Shown: positions 47,901 through 57,139, counted from the first letter of the stretch. The stretch is DNA of 64,000 bases from Sphingobacterium chuzhouense (GCF_014692525.1 NZ_JACNYL010000001.1:1178001-1242000); one strand, 5' to 3'. Made by a program: numbers and translations. Notes: a model not told the origin generated them from the letters alone.

Positions 47901-48064
47901 TCGGTAACGGCACCTAATGTACTTCCTTTGATAGAAACACTTACACCTATCAAAGGGGTTCCTTGACTTGCATCGACTACCGTACCTGTTATCTGCTTTG
48001 TATTTTGAGCAGACAAATTAAAGTAGGAGATGAGTAAGGATAGAAAAAGAAAAAGCTTTCTCAT
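44936..48064 (-). CDS. SusC/RagA TonB-linked outer-membrane transporter, PUL2
   Basis: The 1042-residue protein has a signal (to NLSAQ), carboxypeptidase-regulatory-like domain (ITGTVVDASQGTPLIGVSVS), TonB-box region (LDEVVVIGYGEVQRRDLTG), plug (NSPLYVIDGFPMED ... IYGARGANGVILITTKRG) and beta-barrel ending FGLNLSL. It should import sulfated or desulfated chondroitin oligosaccharides. It is close to the PUL1 SusC across plug and barrel. The 117 bp upstream holds 22-bp-spaced repeats and a -7-like box, so susC probably has its own HTCS-driven promoter besides read-through from the sulfatase genes. Confidence 0.96.
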   Translation of the reverse strand: MRKLFLFLSLLISYFNLSAQNTKQITGTVVDASQGTPLIGVSVSIKGSTLGAVTDVNGKYNIKVQAGGKPTLVFRYVAYEEQEVTVGDGNVVNVKLVPTNTALDEVVVIGYGEVQRRDLTGAIGSVNMEDLQKAPVGTALEALAGRVAGVQVQSDDGKPGAGINIVIRGANSLTQDNSPLYVIDGFPMEDANNNILNPAEIESMEVLKDASATAIYGARGANGVILITTKRGKEGAPTINYSAYGGFQNVIQRMDLMDPYEFVRMEAERDPVGVGRTYLRGDTTLDFYRNVAGYDWQDQLFNTAGMQDHSLSVSGGNKSTRYSFSGNIFDQKGVIINSGFGRKQGRVTLDQTFNDKFKVGVDARYTTTKTYGTSPGDPDSRNNSMNYLMYSVWGYRPVTYIEGQDLLDNLIDPDINTTNDYRINPILSAENELREVFNTRVILNGYAEYAFTKALKLKISGGINSSDLRNDLFNNSQTRYGHPQSLNKVNGRVLYTESDTWLNENLLTYNKRFNKTHQLTVVGGMTFQENNYKRYGFGAMYLPNESLGLAGLSQGEPMPITSINTAWSLMSYLARATYNYSGKYILTASYRADGSSKFAKNNRWGFFPSGSFAWRMIDEEFMKNQNVLTDAKLRIGYGVTGNNRVSEYATYARLNFDNVGPDNNGYYPFGNSLQQGLFISSLANPDLKWESTAQSNIGLDLGAFNQRINFTADYYKKKTTDLLLNAELPTSTGYASAFKNIGSTSNEGLELSLSSDIIRNKDFVWNSSVNIAFNRNKVLSLTQNQESLTSALDWDKDYTTIPLYIAKIGQPLGQFYGMIWDGVYQPEDFDSLGVLKGTIPTNGNPRENIRPGDIRYRDLNEDGVVDDNDRTVIGRGYPLHQGGFSNTFNYKGFDLNIFLQWSYGNDILNANRLMFEYGVKARTNQFETFADRWTPDNRDTEMFRLGGQGPVANSYSTRVVEDGSYLRLKTVSLGYTINPVMLNKYKIRSLRIYASAQNLFTMTNYSGYDPEVSVMYSGLTPGFDYSSYPRPKTIVFGLNLSL

Positions 48065-48092
48065 AATTTTTGTTTTAATAAATCTAGTATCT

Positions 48093-48155
48093 CAAAATTC
48101 CAGAAACAGATTACAAAAAAGGGGTAATAATTAATTAAAAGAAGGGTAATAATTA
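48093..48155 (-). promoter_or_regulatory. Candidate HTCS-controlled promoter of PUL2 susC (22-bp-spaced direct repeats)
   Basis: GGGTAATAATTA occurs twice on the plus strand, at 48122-48133 and 48144-48155, identical over 12 bp and exactly 22 bp apart. A weaker third copy (GGGCTAATGA) starts at 48164. A -7-like GAATTTTG lies on the minus strand at 48093-48100. The proximal repeat starts 22 bp from the -7 box; in PUL1 the same gap is 24 bp. The repeat sequences differ between the PULs, as expected for two HTCS with different DNA specificity. Confidence 0.62.
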
Positions 48156-48181
48156 GTTGATAAGGGCTAATGACCCGTTTT

Positions 48182-49600
48182 TTATTTTAATCCTTTATTT
48201 CTAAAATATTCATTCGCGTTATAAAAGGATTTGTCAGACCATGGAACATTATCTTTTGGCAACAGTGCTTCCAATCTTTTCATCACTTTAGCATATTTTG
48301 CCTCTCCTGCCAGGTTATTCCATTCATTCGGGTCTTTTTTTATATCATACAGTTCTTTAGACCCATCCTCGTATTTAATAAAGCGATAGTCCTTTGTTTT
48401 TATGCTGGTATTATTTCTACCCCAGCTGGTAATAGCCGGCTTGTTCCATTTATAATGATCGTTTTTCATGAGCGGAACCAAGGAGCTCCCTTCATTCAAT
48501 GCATTATGTGTTAAGCCTGCCAAGTCTGTTAACGTTGGGTAAATATCCAGTAGCTCGACAGCCTGGTTCCGTTTTTCCCCTTCTGGCACACCTGCCCCTG
48601 AAAATATAAGCGGTGCTTTCGTTGCCCTGTCCCATAAGGACACTTTTGCAAACGTATTCTTCTCGCCCAGCCTATAGCCGTGATCTGACCATAGAACAAC
48701 AATCGTATTCTCTGCATATTTGCTTTTGCGCAAAGCGTCTAAGATTCTTCCAATGTTATGATCCGCATACGAAACACATGCCAAATAGGCTTGCAGTATA
48801 TTTCTCCATTCATTATGCTCAATCGCCCATTCTGTCGTTGGCATCATTGGCCAATCATCGATTTTTTTCGTTATATCCGGCAAATCTGCCTTGTCATTTG
48901 GCAGATAAGCAGGTAAATGAAGCTTTTGAGGATCGTACAGGTCAAACCATTTTTGTGGTACATACCATGGCACATGCGGCCTGATAAGACCAACACTTAG
49001 AAAAAATGGCTTATCATACTGCTGTGAAAGTTTTTCAACAGCCCATGCTGTTGCGTAGTCATCAGGCATTGCTATGTCTTCGGTCGGAAAAGCTCCCCAG
49101 TCTGTGGCTGTACCTTTTTTATCCCACTTGAATCTTTTTTCCGGAAGAGGACCATATTCAGATTTACCACCATCTTCGTCCAACAGGCCATCAGGAAAAT
49201 GCTGGTGGAATATCTTCCCGACCCCTAAAAGATAGTAACCGGCTTCTTTAAAATGTTCATGAAGAAACGGGGTCTTTTGCGTGCGCATATTTACGTCTTT
49301 AATCTCATTATCAGCGATCATACCATAAATGCCGGTTGACGAAGGTCTTAAACCCGTCATAATAGAGGCTCTCGAGGGACCACATAAAGGTGCCTGACAA
49401 TGGGCATTGGTAAACGTTACACCTTGGGATGCTAATTTATCGATATTGGGTGTTATGGCATCAGGGTTTCCCATTGCTCCTATAAAATCATTCAAATCGT
49501 CTACCGCGATCATCAATATGTTGGGCATTTCCTGTCTATTAGATTGTGCCGCCGTCTGTAATACAAATAATAGAGAACAGGCAAAAATTAGATATTTCAT
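48182..49600 (-). CDS. Type I sulfatase, iduronate-2-sulfatase-like
   Basis: The 472-residue protein has a signal peptide (LQTAAQS). The S1 sulfatase core includes metal ligands IAVDDLNDFIG, formylglycine motif CGPSR (Cys73) within CQAPLCGPSRASIMTGLRP, VGKIFHQHFPDG, PFFLSVGLIRPHVPWYVP and LWSDHGYRLGEKNTF. The Asp-Asp-Leu-Asn and GKIFH patterns are those of the iduronate-2-sulfatase group (S1_7-type). It would remove 2-O-sulfate from uronic acid of dermatan/chondroitin. No maturase (anSME) is in the window. Subfamily is judged by eye. Confidence 0.87.
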   Translation of the reverse strand: MKYLIFACSLLFVLQTAAQSNRQEMPNILMIAVDDLNDFIGAMGNPDAITPNIDKLASQGVTFTNAHCQAPLCGPSRASIMTGLRPSSTGIYGMIADNEIKDVNMRTQKTPFLHEHFKEAGYYLLGVGKIFHQHFPDGLLDEDGGKSEYGPLPEKRFKWDKKGTATDWGAFPTEDIAMPDDYATAWAVEKLSQQYDKPFFLSVGLIRPHVPWYVPQKWFDLYDPQKLHLPAYLPNDKADLPDITKKIDDWPMMPTTEWAIEHNEWRNILQAYLACVSYADHNIGRILDALRKSKYAENTIVVLWSDHGYRLGEKNTFAKVSLWDRATKAPLIFSGAGVPEGEKRNQAVELLDIYPTLTDLAGLTHNALNEGSSLVPLMKNDHYKWNKPAITSWGRNNTSIKTKDYRFIKYEDGSKELYDIKKDPNEWNNLAGEAKYAKVMKRLEALLPKDNVPWSDKSFYNANEYFRNKGLK

Positions 49601-49619
49601 AGCTTTACTTTCCGGTTAA

Positions 49620-51167
49620 TTATTTACGATCTTTTATCACACGGTCAAATCTTCGTTGGGTAACCTCGTCTAGGCGGGCTGTGTGGGCATACGAGCCCGG
49701 TATATCGTTCAACCATTCGGGGCGGACATCATCCCAGGTTAGCGGACGCCCTACAACTCCATTATTTACAACATGTTGTATATTGATCAAGACTCCTTCA
49801 ATATTTGGGATATCCGGAATCTGTGCTACGGTGTATCCCTGGTATGCAGACGGACTGTAAGGTTGACTATTTTCGCTTCGAACAACTTCTTTAAATCCTA
49901 TTTGGCGAGCGTTGTGAATATCCATACTAAAGTTTTGCTCTAGTCTATTTCCGTCCAAATTACCTAAAAAAACTTGGTGCTTTTCTCCCTGCGTATTAGA
50001 GAAAATATTGCCCATGAGGATAATGTTGTAGGGAAGATAAAACTCCAGGTCAGATGCCGTTGCAAATTCCCGACGGCGTTCCAGAAGTGGTTCAAAATTG
50101 ATATCGTATCCAACATTATCATCGAATATATTGTTTACAACAAGGGTATTGAATGCCAATGCATGTTCCGAATCCTTTGGTCCCGGATTAAAATACAAAG
50201 CTGCGTTTCCTCTAGTTCGTAGTGTCCGTTTAAGATTAAAATAATTGTTGGCGATAAGGTGTTGGCTTCCCCAAACAAACATGCCACCGTATTCGAATTT
50301 GTTATCGGAGCTGATAAAAAAATTATTTAATGCCATCTGTTTGTCGCCATGCCGAAAGTTTAGTGTACCCTGACAGTTCAAAAAGGTATTCGCGTAATAC
50401 ACATTTTCTTGTGATTTGCCCGTGATAATCTCCGGTTCTGAATCTTGCCGCACAAAGAGATTGGAATCAACCAAGCAACGCCCGATATCGTTTCTGTAAT
50501 AGCCTATACGAATGCCTCCTCCGGCATTACCAGGTTTCCGTGGATTGGCGAAAAAGCAATGATCGATGCGGTGATACATCGCTTCGCCGAGTATGTTACT
50601 CTTTTTATCCACTTTTACTCTGTTATTCAAATTAATCACTTGATCAAAGGTGATTTTTTCCGTAAATACGCAGTGGTCGATTCGACAGTATTTCGGAACC
50701 GATCCACTCTCGGGAACCGTAGTTGTAATATACGCTGAATTGGCCTCGTCGAAGGCATGGAATACGCATCCCGTAATCCTGTTATGACTACCGTACATCG
50801 CGACCAAACCCGGACCATGCGTTTGCCATTCTGCAGGATTGCGTTTTCCATCTTTAAAGTAGATGTCTTTTAGTACCAGATGTTGACCACGCAACTCGAC
50901 TTTAGCATCGCCGGTAAAAAATACCTTGCCTCCGTTTTTTGCTATGATCACAATCGGCTTTCCCTGCTCTCCGGTATTGTTGACAACCAGTTGGATATCT
51001 TTGTAAATACCATCTAGGAGGAAGAGGGTATCACCCGGTTGCAAAAGCGTTAATTTATCATACACCTCTTCTTTTGAGGCAACCTCAATATTGCTTGCTC
51101 GCGTAGTCATTGACCATACAACCGTCATAACGAAGAAAAAGAGATAGTTTGTCTTTTTCATAACCAT
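49620..51167 (-). CDS. PL6 polysaccharide lyase, chondroitinase-B-type
   Basis: The protein has about 515 residues with a signal peptide (MKKTNYLFFFVMTVVWSMTTRA) and right-handed beta-helix. The key residues of Pedobacter heparinus chondroitinase B are all at matching places within two residues: catalytic Lys in ITGKSQENV and Arg 21 residues later in NFRHGDKQ (K250/R271 there), and Ca ligands Asn in PGNAGGG and two Glu in DSEPEIITG (N213, E243, E245 there). Chondroitinase B cleaves dermatan sulfate at iduronic acid. PL6 also includes alginate lyases, but the sulfatase-rich context favours dermatan. ATG 51167 overlaps the upstream stop as TGATG; ATG 51161 is an alternative. Confidence 0.9.
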   Translation of the reverse strand: MVMKKTNYLFFFVMTVVWSMTTRASNIEVASKEEVYDKLTLLQPGDTLFLLDGIYKDIQLVVNNTGEQGKPIVIIAKNGGKVFFTGDAKVELRGQHLVLKDIYFKDGKRNPAEWQTHGPGLVAMYGSHNRITGCVFHAFDEANSAYITTTVPESGSVPKYCRIDHCVFTEKITFDQVINLNNRVKVDKKSNILGEAMYHRIDHCFFANPRKPGNAGGGIRIGYYRNDIGRCLVDSNLFVRQDSEPEIITGKSQENVYYANTFLNCQGTLNFRHGDKQMALNNFFISSDNKFEYGGMFVWGSQHLIANNYFNLKRTLRTRGNAALYFNPGPKDSEHALAFNTLVVNNIFDDNVGYDINFEPLLERRREFATASDLEFYLPYNIILMGNIFSNTQGEKHQVFLGNLDGNRLEQNFSMDIHNARQIGFKEVVRSENSQPYSPSAYQGYTVAQIPDIPNIEGVLINIQHVVNNGVVGRPLTWDDVRPEWLNDIPGSYAHTARLDEVTQRRFDRVIKDRK

Positions 51168-52576
51168 CAAGGATATTGTGTCTCCATTTCTCTGCCGATC
51201 ATTTCCATACGGTGCTTCATAACCTGATTATGATCGCCATAGGGGCTAAGCCAGCGAGGCTGCTCTATGGTCTTCTCCCAAGCTTCTAATTTACGTAACA
51301 GCTTTTTCACCTTTCCTTGGTGGCTGTTCGCTAGATTTTTGGTTTCCGATATGTCTTTTTCGAGATTGAACAGCAAAACGGGGTTTGTATCTCCGCTTCT
51401 GATCAGTTTCCACTTACCGCTTCTAACTGCCGCTGCAATTCCTCTACGCCAGAACAGATCCGAGTGCGGCGCTTTCTTGATCTTCCCATTTATATACGGT
51501 AATAGATTTTTGCCGTCGGTAATCTGTCCCGCTATCAACTGTCCATTGGCAGCACCCACTGCTGTAGGCATGATGTCTAGGCCAGACACCATCTTGTGAT
51601 ATTTCTTTCCTGCCGGAATGTAATTGGGATATTGCATGATATAAGCTACTCTCGTACCACCTTCCCATTTCGATCCTTTGAGACCTCGTAACTTGCCATT
51701 GTCTGCCGAATTGTTGGTCGCTGCACCATTATCATTGATAAACACGATCAACGTATTATCATAGATATTTTGTTTTTTTAACGCATCCACCAAAGCACCG
51801 ACTCCTTCATCCAGGGAAGCCATCATCGCAGCATATGCTCTCCTTTCGGGATTAGTGATATGACTAAATTTATCCAATAATTCCTGTTTGGCGTTCATAG
51901 GGGTATGGACTGCATTATAAGCCAAATACATGAAAAAAGGCTGCTGTGCATTGGCCTTAACAAAGGAGACCGCTCGATCCGTGAGCATATCCGTTAGGTA
52001 AGTGACTTCGCTTTCCGGGACGATCTTATCGTTGTCATACAAAGCCTGTGTGGGAGAAGGGGCTTGCCCTTTATATCCAAAAAAATCCCGATGCCCGCCA
52101 ACAAATCCATAAAACTCATCGAAACCTCTTTGCAGCGGAAAATAACGTGCATCATCACCCATATGCCATTTTCCGAGCGCAATTGTATGGTAACCGTTGT
52201 GCTGCATTTGGTTGCCTATCGTCTTTATATCGATATCCATCCCGACATCTTCTTGCGTGTAGGGCGCTACAGGTAGCTTGGAAACGTTGTGCTCAAATCC
52301 AAAACGTTGCTGGTACATTCCTGTTAGGATTCCGGCTCGCGACGGTGCACAGACGGAAGCCGAGACATAGGCATCTGTAAACAATGTTCCACTCTTTGCC
52401 AAAGCATCTATGTTTGGTGTCGGAATTTCTTTGCCCCCATAGCAGCCGAAATCGGCATAACCGGCATCGTCACTTACAATAACGATAACGTTTGGTTTTC
52501 CGATGGTTTCCTGTGCATACGTTATAGATACCTTACTTATACAAAATAATAAAGCAATTAAAATCAGTCGTTTCAT
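51167..52576 (-). CDS. Type I sulfatase, probably GalNAc-4-O-sulfatase-like
   Basis: The 469-residue protein has a signal peptide (SITYAQ). The S1 core has VIVSDDAGYADFGCYG, formylglycine motif CAPSR (Cys76) in SVCAPSRAGILTGMY, ALGKWHMGDD, FFMYLAYNAVHTPMNA and VFINDNGAATNN. The general pattern resembles arylsulfatase B / N-acetylgalactosamine-4-sulfatase. A 4-O role on GalNAc would complete the set with the 2-O- and 6-O-type enzymes. This position assignment is inference from context and overall look, not from a diagnostic motif. Confidence 0.82.
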   Translation of the reverse strand: MKRLILIALLFCISKVSITYAQETIGKPNVIVIVSDDAGYADFGCYGGKEIPTPNIDALAKSGTLFTDAYVSASVCAPSRAGILTGMYQQRFGFEHNVSKLPVAPYTQEDVGMDIDIKTIGNQMQHNGYHTIALGKWHMGDDARYFPLQRGFDEFYGFVGGHRDFFGYKGQAPSPTQALYDNDKIVPESEVTYLTDMLTDRAVSFVKANAQQPFFMYLAYNAVHTPMNAKQELLDKFSHITNPERRAYAAMMASLDEGVGALVDALKKQNIYDNTLIVFINDNGAATNNSADNGKLRGLKGSKWEGGTRVAYIMQYPNYIPAGKKYHKMVSGLDIMPTAVGAANGQLIAGQITDGKNLLPYINGKIKKAPHSDLFWRRGIAAAVRSGKWKLIRSGDTNPVLLFNLEKDISETKNLANSHQGKVKKLLRKLEAWEKTIEQPRWLSPYGDHNQVMKHRMEMIGREMETQYP

Positions 52577-52583
52577 TTCTATA

Positions 52584-55500
52584 TTACTTTTTTGTTAAAC
52601 GCAATTTTGTTGTCAAACCGTATTTGCATTGAATAGTCAACATCGTATTCCCCTCCTTGGTTTGTTCCACTTGGTGTTGGTTATTCTCCGTGTCAGTCTT
52701 CTTCCAACCCCCTTTTATGGTCATCTTGATCACTGTTGGCTTAGATGGTGTTTTAAACCAATATCTTGAATAAATACTGGCTTCTCGTCTGGTTCCGTCC
52801 GCATTTCTTGGCGCATCGTCATCTCCTTCGTAAAATGCCAAATCGGGGTCCACAACAGCTAGATCCAATTGATTTTGCTGATCCTTGTACATCACCAGAC
52901 ATGGCCTGCTATTATCTAAAATGTATTTATCTGCGAGATGTACGTGCGATTTAAAAATGGACAGTCCTGTAATATGCTGTGGATGATATTTTACGCTGTG
53001 CATAACGCTGTCTTTCCGTAGAACGGTATAAAGCGCATGTTGAGAATTCATTTGCGACGCAAAATCGGCTAGCTTTTTGCTGTCTGTATCTATCAGCATA
53101 GCATATTCGTAACCTTGGTTTTTAGGCGCATGACCGTGCCGTATATACAGACCTGTAAAATCGCCATTGGTGTCCTTTAAATCTTTCTGATCTCTGGAAG
53201 TTTGGTTTTCCTTATATACAACGGTTTGCGGATTGCCTGGGATATAATAACCTATTTTTCGGTTATCCAATACAGTATGTATACCTTCCTCGTTTTTATA
53301 AGGAAAGCTGTTTATTTTGGTATCGTTTACATAAATAGATTCTCTTTTATCGCCCAGATAATTCTGGAATAACGTGGTTTCAGTCGGATATTCCATCGTG
53401 GGGTTGGAAATATCCGAACCTAACGCTACGACCAAACTATCAAAAGTAAACCATGATTTTGTTGCCTTGAAATTCCCCATTTTATATTTGTCGTGGCCTT
53501 TCAATTTCATCGCGAACACCCCTTGCTTATCTAAATGAACCCCACCCGCAAAAAGCTCATCCGTGAGCAGCATTTCTTCTACCCCACTATAATCGTCTAC
53601 ATTTTTTATATCCGCCCTTAACACATCCAGCGGTACATGCAGCGTTGTCGTTCCCGGTATTCTGTTCCAATCCCAACCTTTATCCCTGAAATGGGAAGCT
53701 AGGGTTTCCCCATTTTCTGGATAAAGTACTTCCAGCTGACCATAGCTTGCATACCGACCAAACACATTGGCATTTGGATACGATTCGTGACTAACGATAT
53801 ACCTGTTATGTCCTTTTATAGTCAGCAACCAATCGTTTCTCCTATGGATGTCCAACAGACCGAAATTCAGTGTCCAATGCATTGCCGGATAAACTGCCGG
53901 TGCTATTCCCATATTTTTAAACCGTCTGACATACGGATTTTTTTCATTCTTATTGATTAACAGATACACGGCTGCCATGTGCTTATCTATTTTTTCTTTT
54001 CCGTCAGGCGTGCCGGAAAGTGCCATATACGCATAAGGCATATCGGGTATACGCCAGTTCCCCGTGGGATGTCGCCCCGAAATACTGATTGGCCAGCGGG
54101 TCGGGTTCGTATAATAGTGCATCATCAACATATTATCTTTAAACTGCTGATGGGCATCAGAATCTATCTGAAACGCCGTCTGGCTCAGTACATAGATAAT
54201 CGGTGCCAAGCCGTTATAACCGCCGGTACCGTAAGCAGGGTATAACGTCCCATGATGAAAAACTGCTCCATCTGGTTTAAAAGCACCTGTTATTTCCAGG
54301 TTCGGCCTTACGTTATGAGACATCCATTTAGAAAAATGCTGCATATAACGGAGTTTCTCCGTTCCATCATCTAAAATCAATGCTGTACTCAGCATACTCC
54401 CTAATAACGTATTAAAAACATCTATATTAGAGACCGGGAGTTGCTCCGGTGTTTCCAGTGTTCTGCCCAAACCGCTGAACCAGTACATGGTTTTGAAAGT
54501 ACGTTCCAACCTACCATTTTGCTTAATGATATCCTTCATAATTAAGCACGAACTGTAATAATCCGCGAGGTTATAACCCAAATGGTGCAAAGCGCCCATA
54601 CCGCTACCGTAGCTCCATCCCTGTCCTTCCATGTGATCCAATAAATCGATGTAAAGTTTTTCGGTCTCCTGTTTTACACGTTGATCGTCAGTCTGCTTAT
54701 GCAAGTGCGCTACCGAAAGCATAAGCTGCGCATACCTTTTGATATTGGATTTTTCGTTTGCCGCCTTAGCTTTTGCCAGTAAATCCCTACTGGTCAGTTC
54801 GATGTCATTCGTTGAATAAATCATCCGTCCGGTAACATAACCTTTGGTTCTTCGAATATTCCAGAAATCGTACTCTTTTCTTAATGAATCTAATGCTATC
54901 GTTGTTTTTTTCGCCCCAATCAGTTTTAAATACCTGTTTGTGATCTGGCTAAACTGCTTTGTATTCTTGTCGGAAATTTCTCTTGCTAAAGGCAGATAAC
55001 CAGGATTGGCATTGAACTTATACAGAGAATTCCAGTGTGCATTTGCCGCTTTTTCTCCTTCGAGATTCACAAAAGGCACTTGCAGATCACGCATAGGCGA
55101 ACGTGGATTGATATTTACATAATAAATAACCTGATCAAAATATAGCGTCCCTTTTTTTACGGATTGTGGAGCTTTTATTTCCATTCTGTCGATGCCGTCA
55201 TCGGCCAGTTTGGTCATATCCCTATGATACATTACCCAGGCCGTTCTCCACCCGGTGTAATTTAAATTAAAATCGAATCTATACATTTCTTTTTCTCCTT
55301 TATAGAAAATGAAGTGTAACTTATCATCTGTTTTTTCCCCGTTGTACAGCCAGAAAACAAACGTACTTCTCGGATCGTTCTGTACAGATTCAAACGCACT
55401 GTCCTTTATACTGATTACACCATCGCTTCCCATCCAATCCCATTTTACAGACTGCTTTCCTTTTTTGAAATGCTGACTGCTCATGCTTAACTTTCCATTA

Positions 55501-55613
55501 ATGACATTCCAATTATGTGGAATACGTTGCTCACATACATCCGGCTGTAACTGCCCAAAAGCTTGAAAACCAAACAAAACGTTTATAAAAACCAATACTT
55601 TAAAAAAGTTCAT
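52584..55613 (-). CDS. PL8 polysaccharide lyase, chondroitin ABC-lyase type
   Basis: The 1009-residue protein has a signal peptide (FQAFGQ), an N-terminal jelly-roll (about 25-175: QSVKWDWMGSDGVISI ... GTLYFDQVIYY), an alpha/alpha toroid (200-560) and C-terminal beta-sheets. His454 and Tyr461 (VFHHGTLYPAY), Arg514 (ISGRHPTG) and Glu610 (IVSHESYPN) reproduce the spacing of His501/Tyr508/Arg560/Glu653 in Proteus vulgaris ABC lyase I. It should depolymerise chondroitin and perhaps dermatan sulfate and hyaluronan. It is between two sulfatase genes, 7 and 14 bp away. Family strong; precise specificity is inferred. Confidence 0.92.
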   Translation of the reverse strand: MNFFKVLVFINVLFGFQAFGQLQPDVCEQRIPHNWNVINGKLSMSSQHFKKGKQSVKWDWMGSDGVISIKDSAFESVQNDPRSTFVFWLYNGEKTDDKLHFIFYKGEKEMYRFDFNLNYTGWRTAWVMYHRDMTKLADDGIDRMEIKAPQSVKKGTLYFDQVIYYVNINPRSPMRDLQVPFVNLEGEKAANAHWNSLYKFNANPGYLPLAREISDKNTKQFSQITNRYLKLIGAKKTTIALDSLRKEYDFWNIRRTKGYVTGRMIYSTNDIELTSRDLLAKAKAANEKSNIKRYAQLMLSVAHLHKQTDDQRVKQETEKLYIDLLDHMEGQGWSYGSGMGALHHLGYNLADYYSSCLIMKDIIKQNGRLERTFKTMYWFSGLGRTLETPEQLPVSNIDVFNTLLGSMLSTALILDDGTEKLRYMQHFSKWMSHNVRPNLEITGAFKPDGAVFHHGTLYPAYGTGGYNGLAPIIYVLSQTAFQIDSDAHQQFKDNMLMMHYYTNPTRWPISISGRHPTGNWRIPDMPYAYMALSGTPDGKEKIDKHMAAVYLLINKNEKNPYVRRFKNMGIAPAVYPAMHWTLNFGLLDIHRRNDWLLTIKGHNRYIVSHESYPNANVFGRYASYGQLEVLYPENGETLASHFRDKGWDWNRIPGTTTLHVPLDVLRADIKNVDDYSGVEEMLLTDELFAGGVHLDKQGVFAMKLKGHDKYKMGNFKATKSWFTFDSLVVALGSDISNPTMEYPTETTLFQNYLGDKRESIYVNDTKINSFPYKNEEGIHTVLDNRKIGYYIPGNPQTVVYKENQTSRDQKDLKDTNGDFTGLYIRHGHAPKNQGYEYAMLIDTDSKKLADFASQMNSQHALYTVLRKDSVMHSVKYHPQHITGLSIFKSHVHLADKYILDNSRPCLVMYKDQQNQLDLAVVDPDLAFYEGDDDAPRNADGTRREASIYSRYWFKTPSKPTVIKMTIKGGWKKTDTENNQHQVEQTKEGNTMLTIQCKYGLTTKLRLTKK

Positions 55614-55627
55614 ATCTCTCTGTCAAT

Positions 55628-57139
55628 CTATCTACTAATAGTCTGTTCCTTAATGCGTTTTAACAACCCTTCCATCTGCTTCCGTATTTTTGGCTGATCG
55701 TCATAGCTGTTGTGTTCTTCTTTTGGATCTGCTTTTAGATTGAAAAGCTGCGGAACAGACGAATTTCCCAGTTCAATGTTTGTCACTCGTTGTACTTTGG
55801 GCCCTTCGGCGGGCTCTATATACTTCCAGTTCTCTTTGAGCAGGGACAATGTACCGTTCAGGGCATGCTGAACGATGTATCTCCGTCCCTTTTTCCTGTC
55901 TTTTCCCAACAGGACATCCTGCAAATTGAAGCTATCGGGCGCGTCATCAGAAGAGAGCATTTGTTTATTCATTGCTGCGAAAGATGCATATAAATCAACC
56001 TGACTTATCTTTGCCGTACTGACGCCTGGCTTTATTTTTCCTGGCCAATATGCTATAAAGGGTACTCTGGTTCCGGCATCGTAAGCACTGTATTTTCCAC
56101 CCTTATAAATCCCTGCAGGCTTATGTCCGTTTAGCATTTCGTTAGCAAAATCCGCGTAGCCATCATCCAAGACAGGGCCATTATCGCTACTAAAAATAAT
56201 CAGTGTATTCTCTGACAGTCCGAGGCTGTCTAAAGCTTCCACCACTTTTCCTACCGTCCAGTCTAACTGAAGAATAACGTCTCCGCGAGGTCCTAAACCG
56301 CTCTTACCAATGAATTGCTCATTTGGAGAACGTGGCACATGTATATCATTCGTAGCCAGATACAGAAAAAACGGATTGCTTTTATTCTTTTCGATAAATT
56401 CGATGGATTTGTTAGTAATATCGATCGCTAGGTCTTCGTCTTTCCATCTTGCAGCATGTCCTCCCGTCATATAACCTATCCTACTGATTCCGTTAACAAT
56501 AGTTTGGGCATGTCCTTCACTCAGTTTCATTTTAAGCAGCTCGGGATTTTCTTCCCCCGTAGGTTCATTCCCTACTTTATGTTGATAATTTACTTGAATA
56601 GGATCTTTGGAATCCAGATTAACAATGCGCCTGTTTTCCATATACACTGTCGGAACACGGTCTGCTGTCGCAGGAATTAAAAAACAATAATCAAACCCTA
56701 TTTCTAACGGTCCGGGTTTGATTTCCCCGTTCCAGTCAGGACCGCCTTTCGGACCTAGTCCCAAATGCCATTTTCCTATTGCCCCGGTTTTGTAACCTGC
56801 TTTTTGCAACATTTTAGGCATGGTATTTATATTTGTGGGGATTAACAGAGCGGCATCACCGGGGGCAATATCTGTTCCGGATTTTCTCCACGCATATTTT
56901 CCTGTCATCAACGAAAATCGGGACGGTGTACAGGTAGATGATGTAGCGAAGGCACTGGTAAACCTTAGCCCGTTATTTGCTAAAGCGTCTATATTGGGCG
57001 TACTTATTTTATTGGCACCATAACAGCTTAAATCTCCATAACCCAAATCATCTGTATAAATAAACACAATGTTTGGCTTCTGCTGGGCTTGTGCAATATT
57101 CCATAAAAGAACAAATGCAAAAAATTGAAAAATTTTCAT
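55628..57139 (-). CDS. Type I sulfatase, GalNAc-6-O-sulfatase-like (S1_15-type)
   Basis: From ATG 57139 the protein has about 503 residues (signal MKIFQFFAFVLLWNIAQAQ). A longer frame from 57214 adds 25 residues that precede the signal and are unlikely. The S1 core has IYTDDLGYGDLSCYG, formylglycine motif CTPSR (Cys70), AIGKWHLGLGPKGGPDW and SSDNGPVLDDGYAD. The MTGGHAARWKDEDLA segment is one I associate with the S1_15 group that includes B. thetaiotaomicron BT3333, which removes 6-O-sulfate from GalNAc of chondroitin. It heads the enzyme row of PUL2. Confidence 0.87.
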   Translation of the reverse strand: MKIFQFFAFVLLWNIAQAQQKPNIVFIYTDDLGYGDLSCYGANKISTPNIDALANNGLRFTSAFATSSTCTPSRFSLMTGKYAWRKSGTDIAPGDAALLIPTNINTMPKMLQKAGYKTGAIGKWHLGLGPKGGPDWNGEIKPGPLEIGFDYCFLIPATADRVPTVYMENRRIVNLDSKDPIQVNYQHKVGNEPTGEENPELLKMKLSEGHAQTIVNGISRIGYMTGGHAARWKDEDLAIDITNKSIEFIEKNKSNPFFLYLATNDIHVPRSPNEQFIGKSGLGPRGDVILQLDWTVGKVVEALDSLGLSENTLIIFSSDNGPVLDDGYADFANEMLNGHKPAGIYKGGKYSAYDAGTRVPFIAYWPGKIKPGVSTAKISQVDLYASFAAMNKQMLSSDDAPDSFNLQDVLLGKDRKKGRRYIVQHALNGTLSLLKENWKYIEPAEGPKVQRVTNIELGNSSVPQLFNLKADPKEEHNSYDDQPKIRKQMEGLLKRIKEQTISR

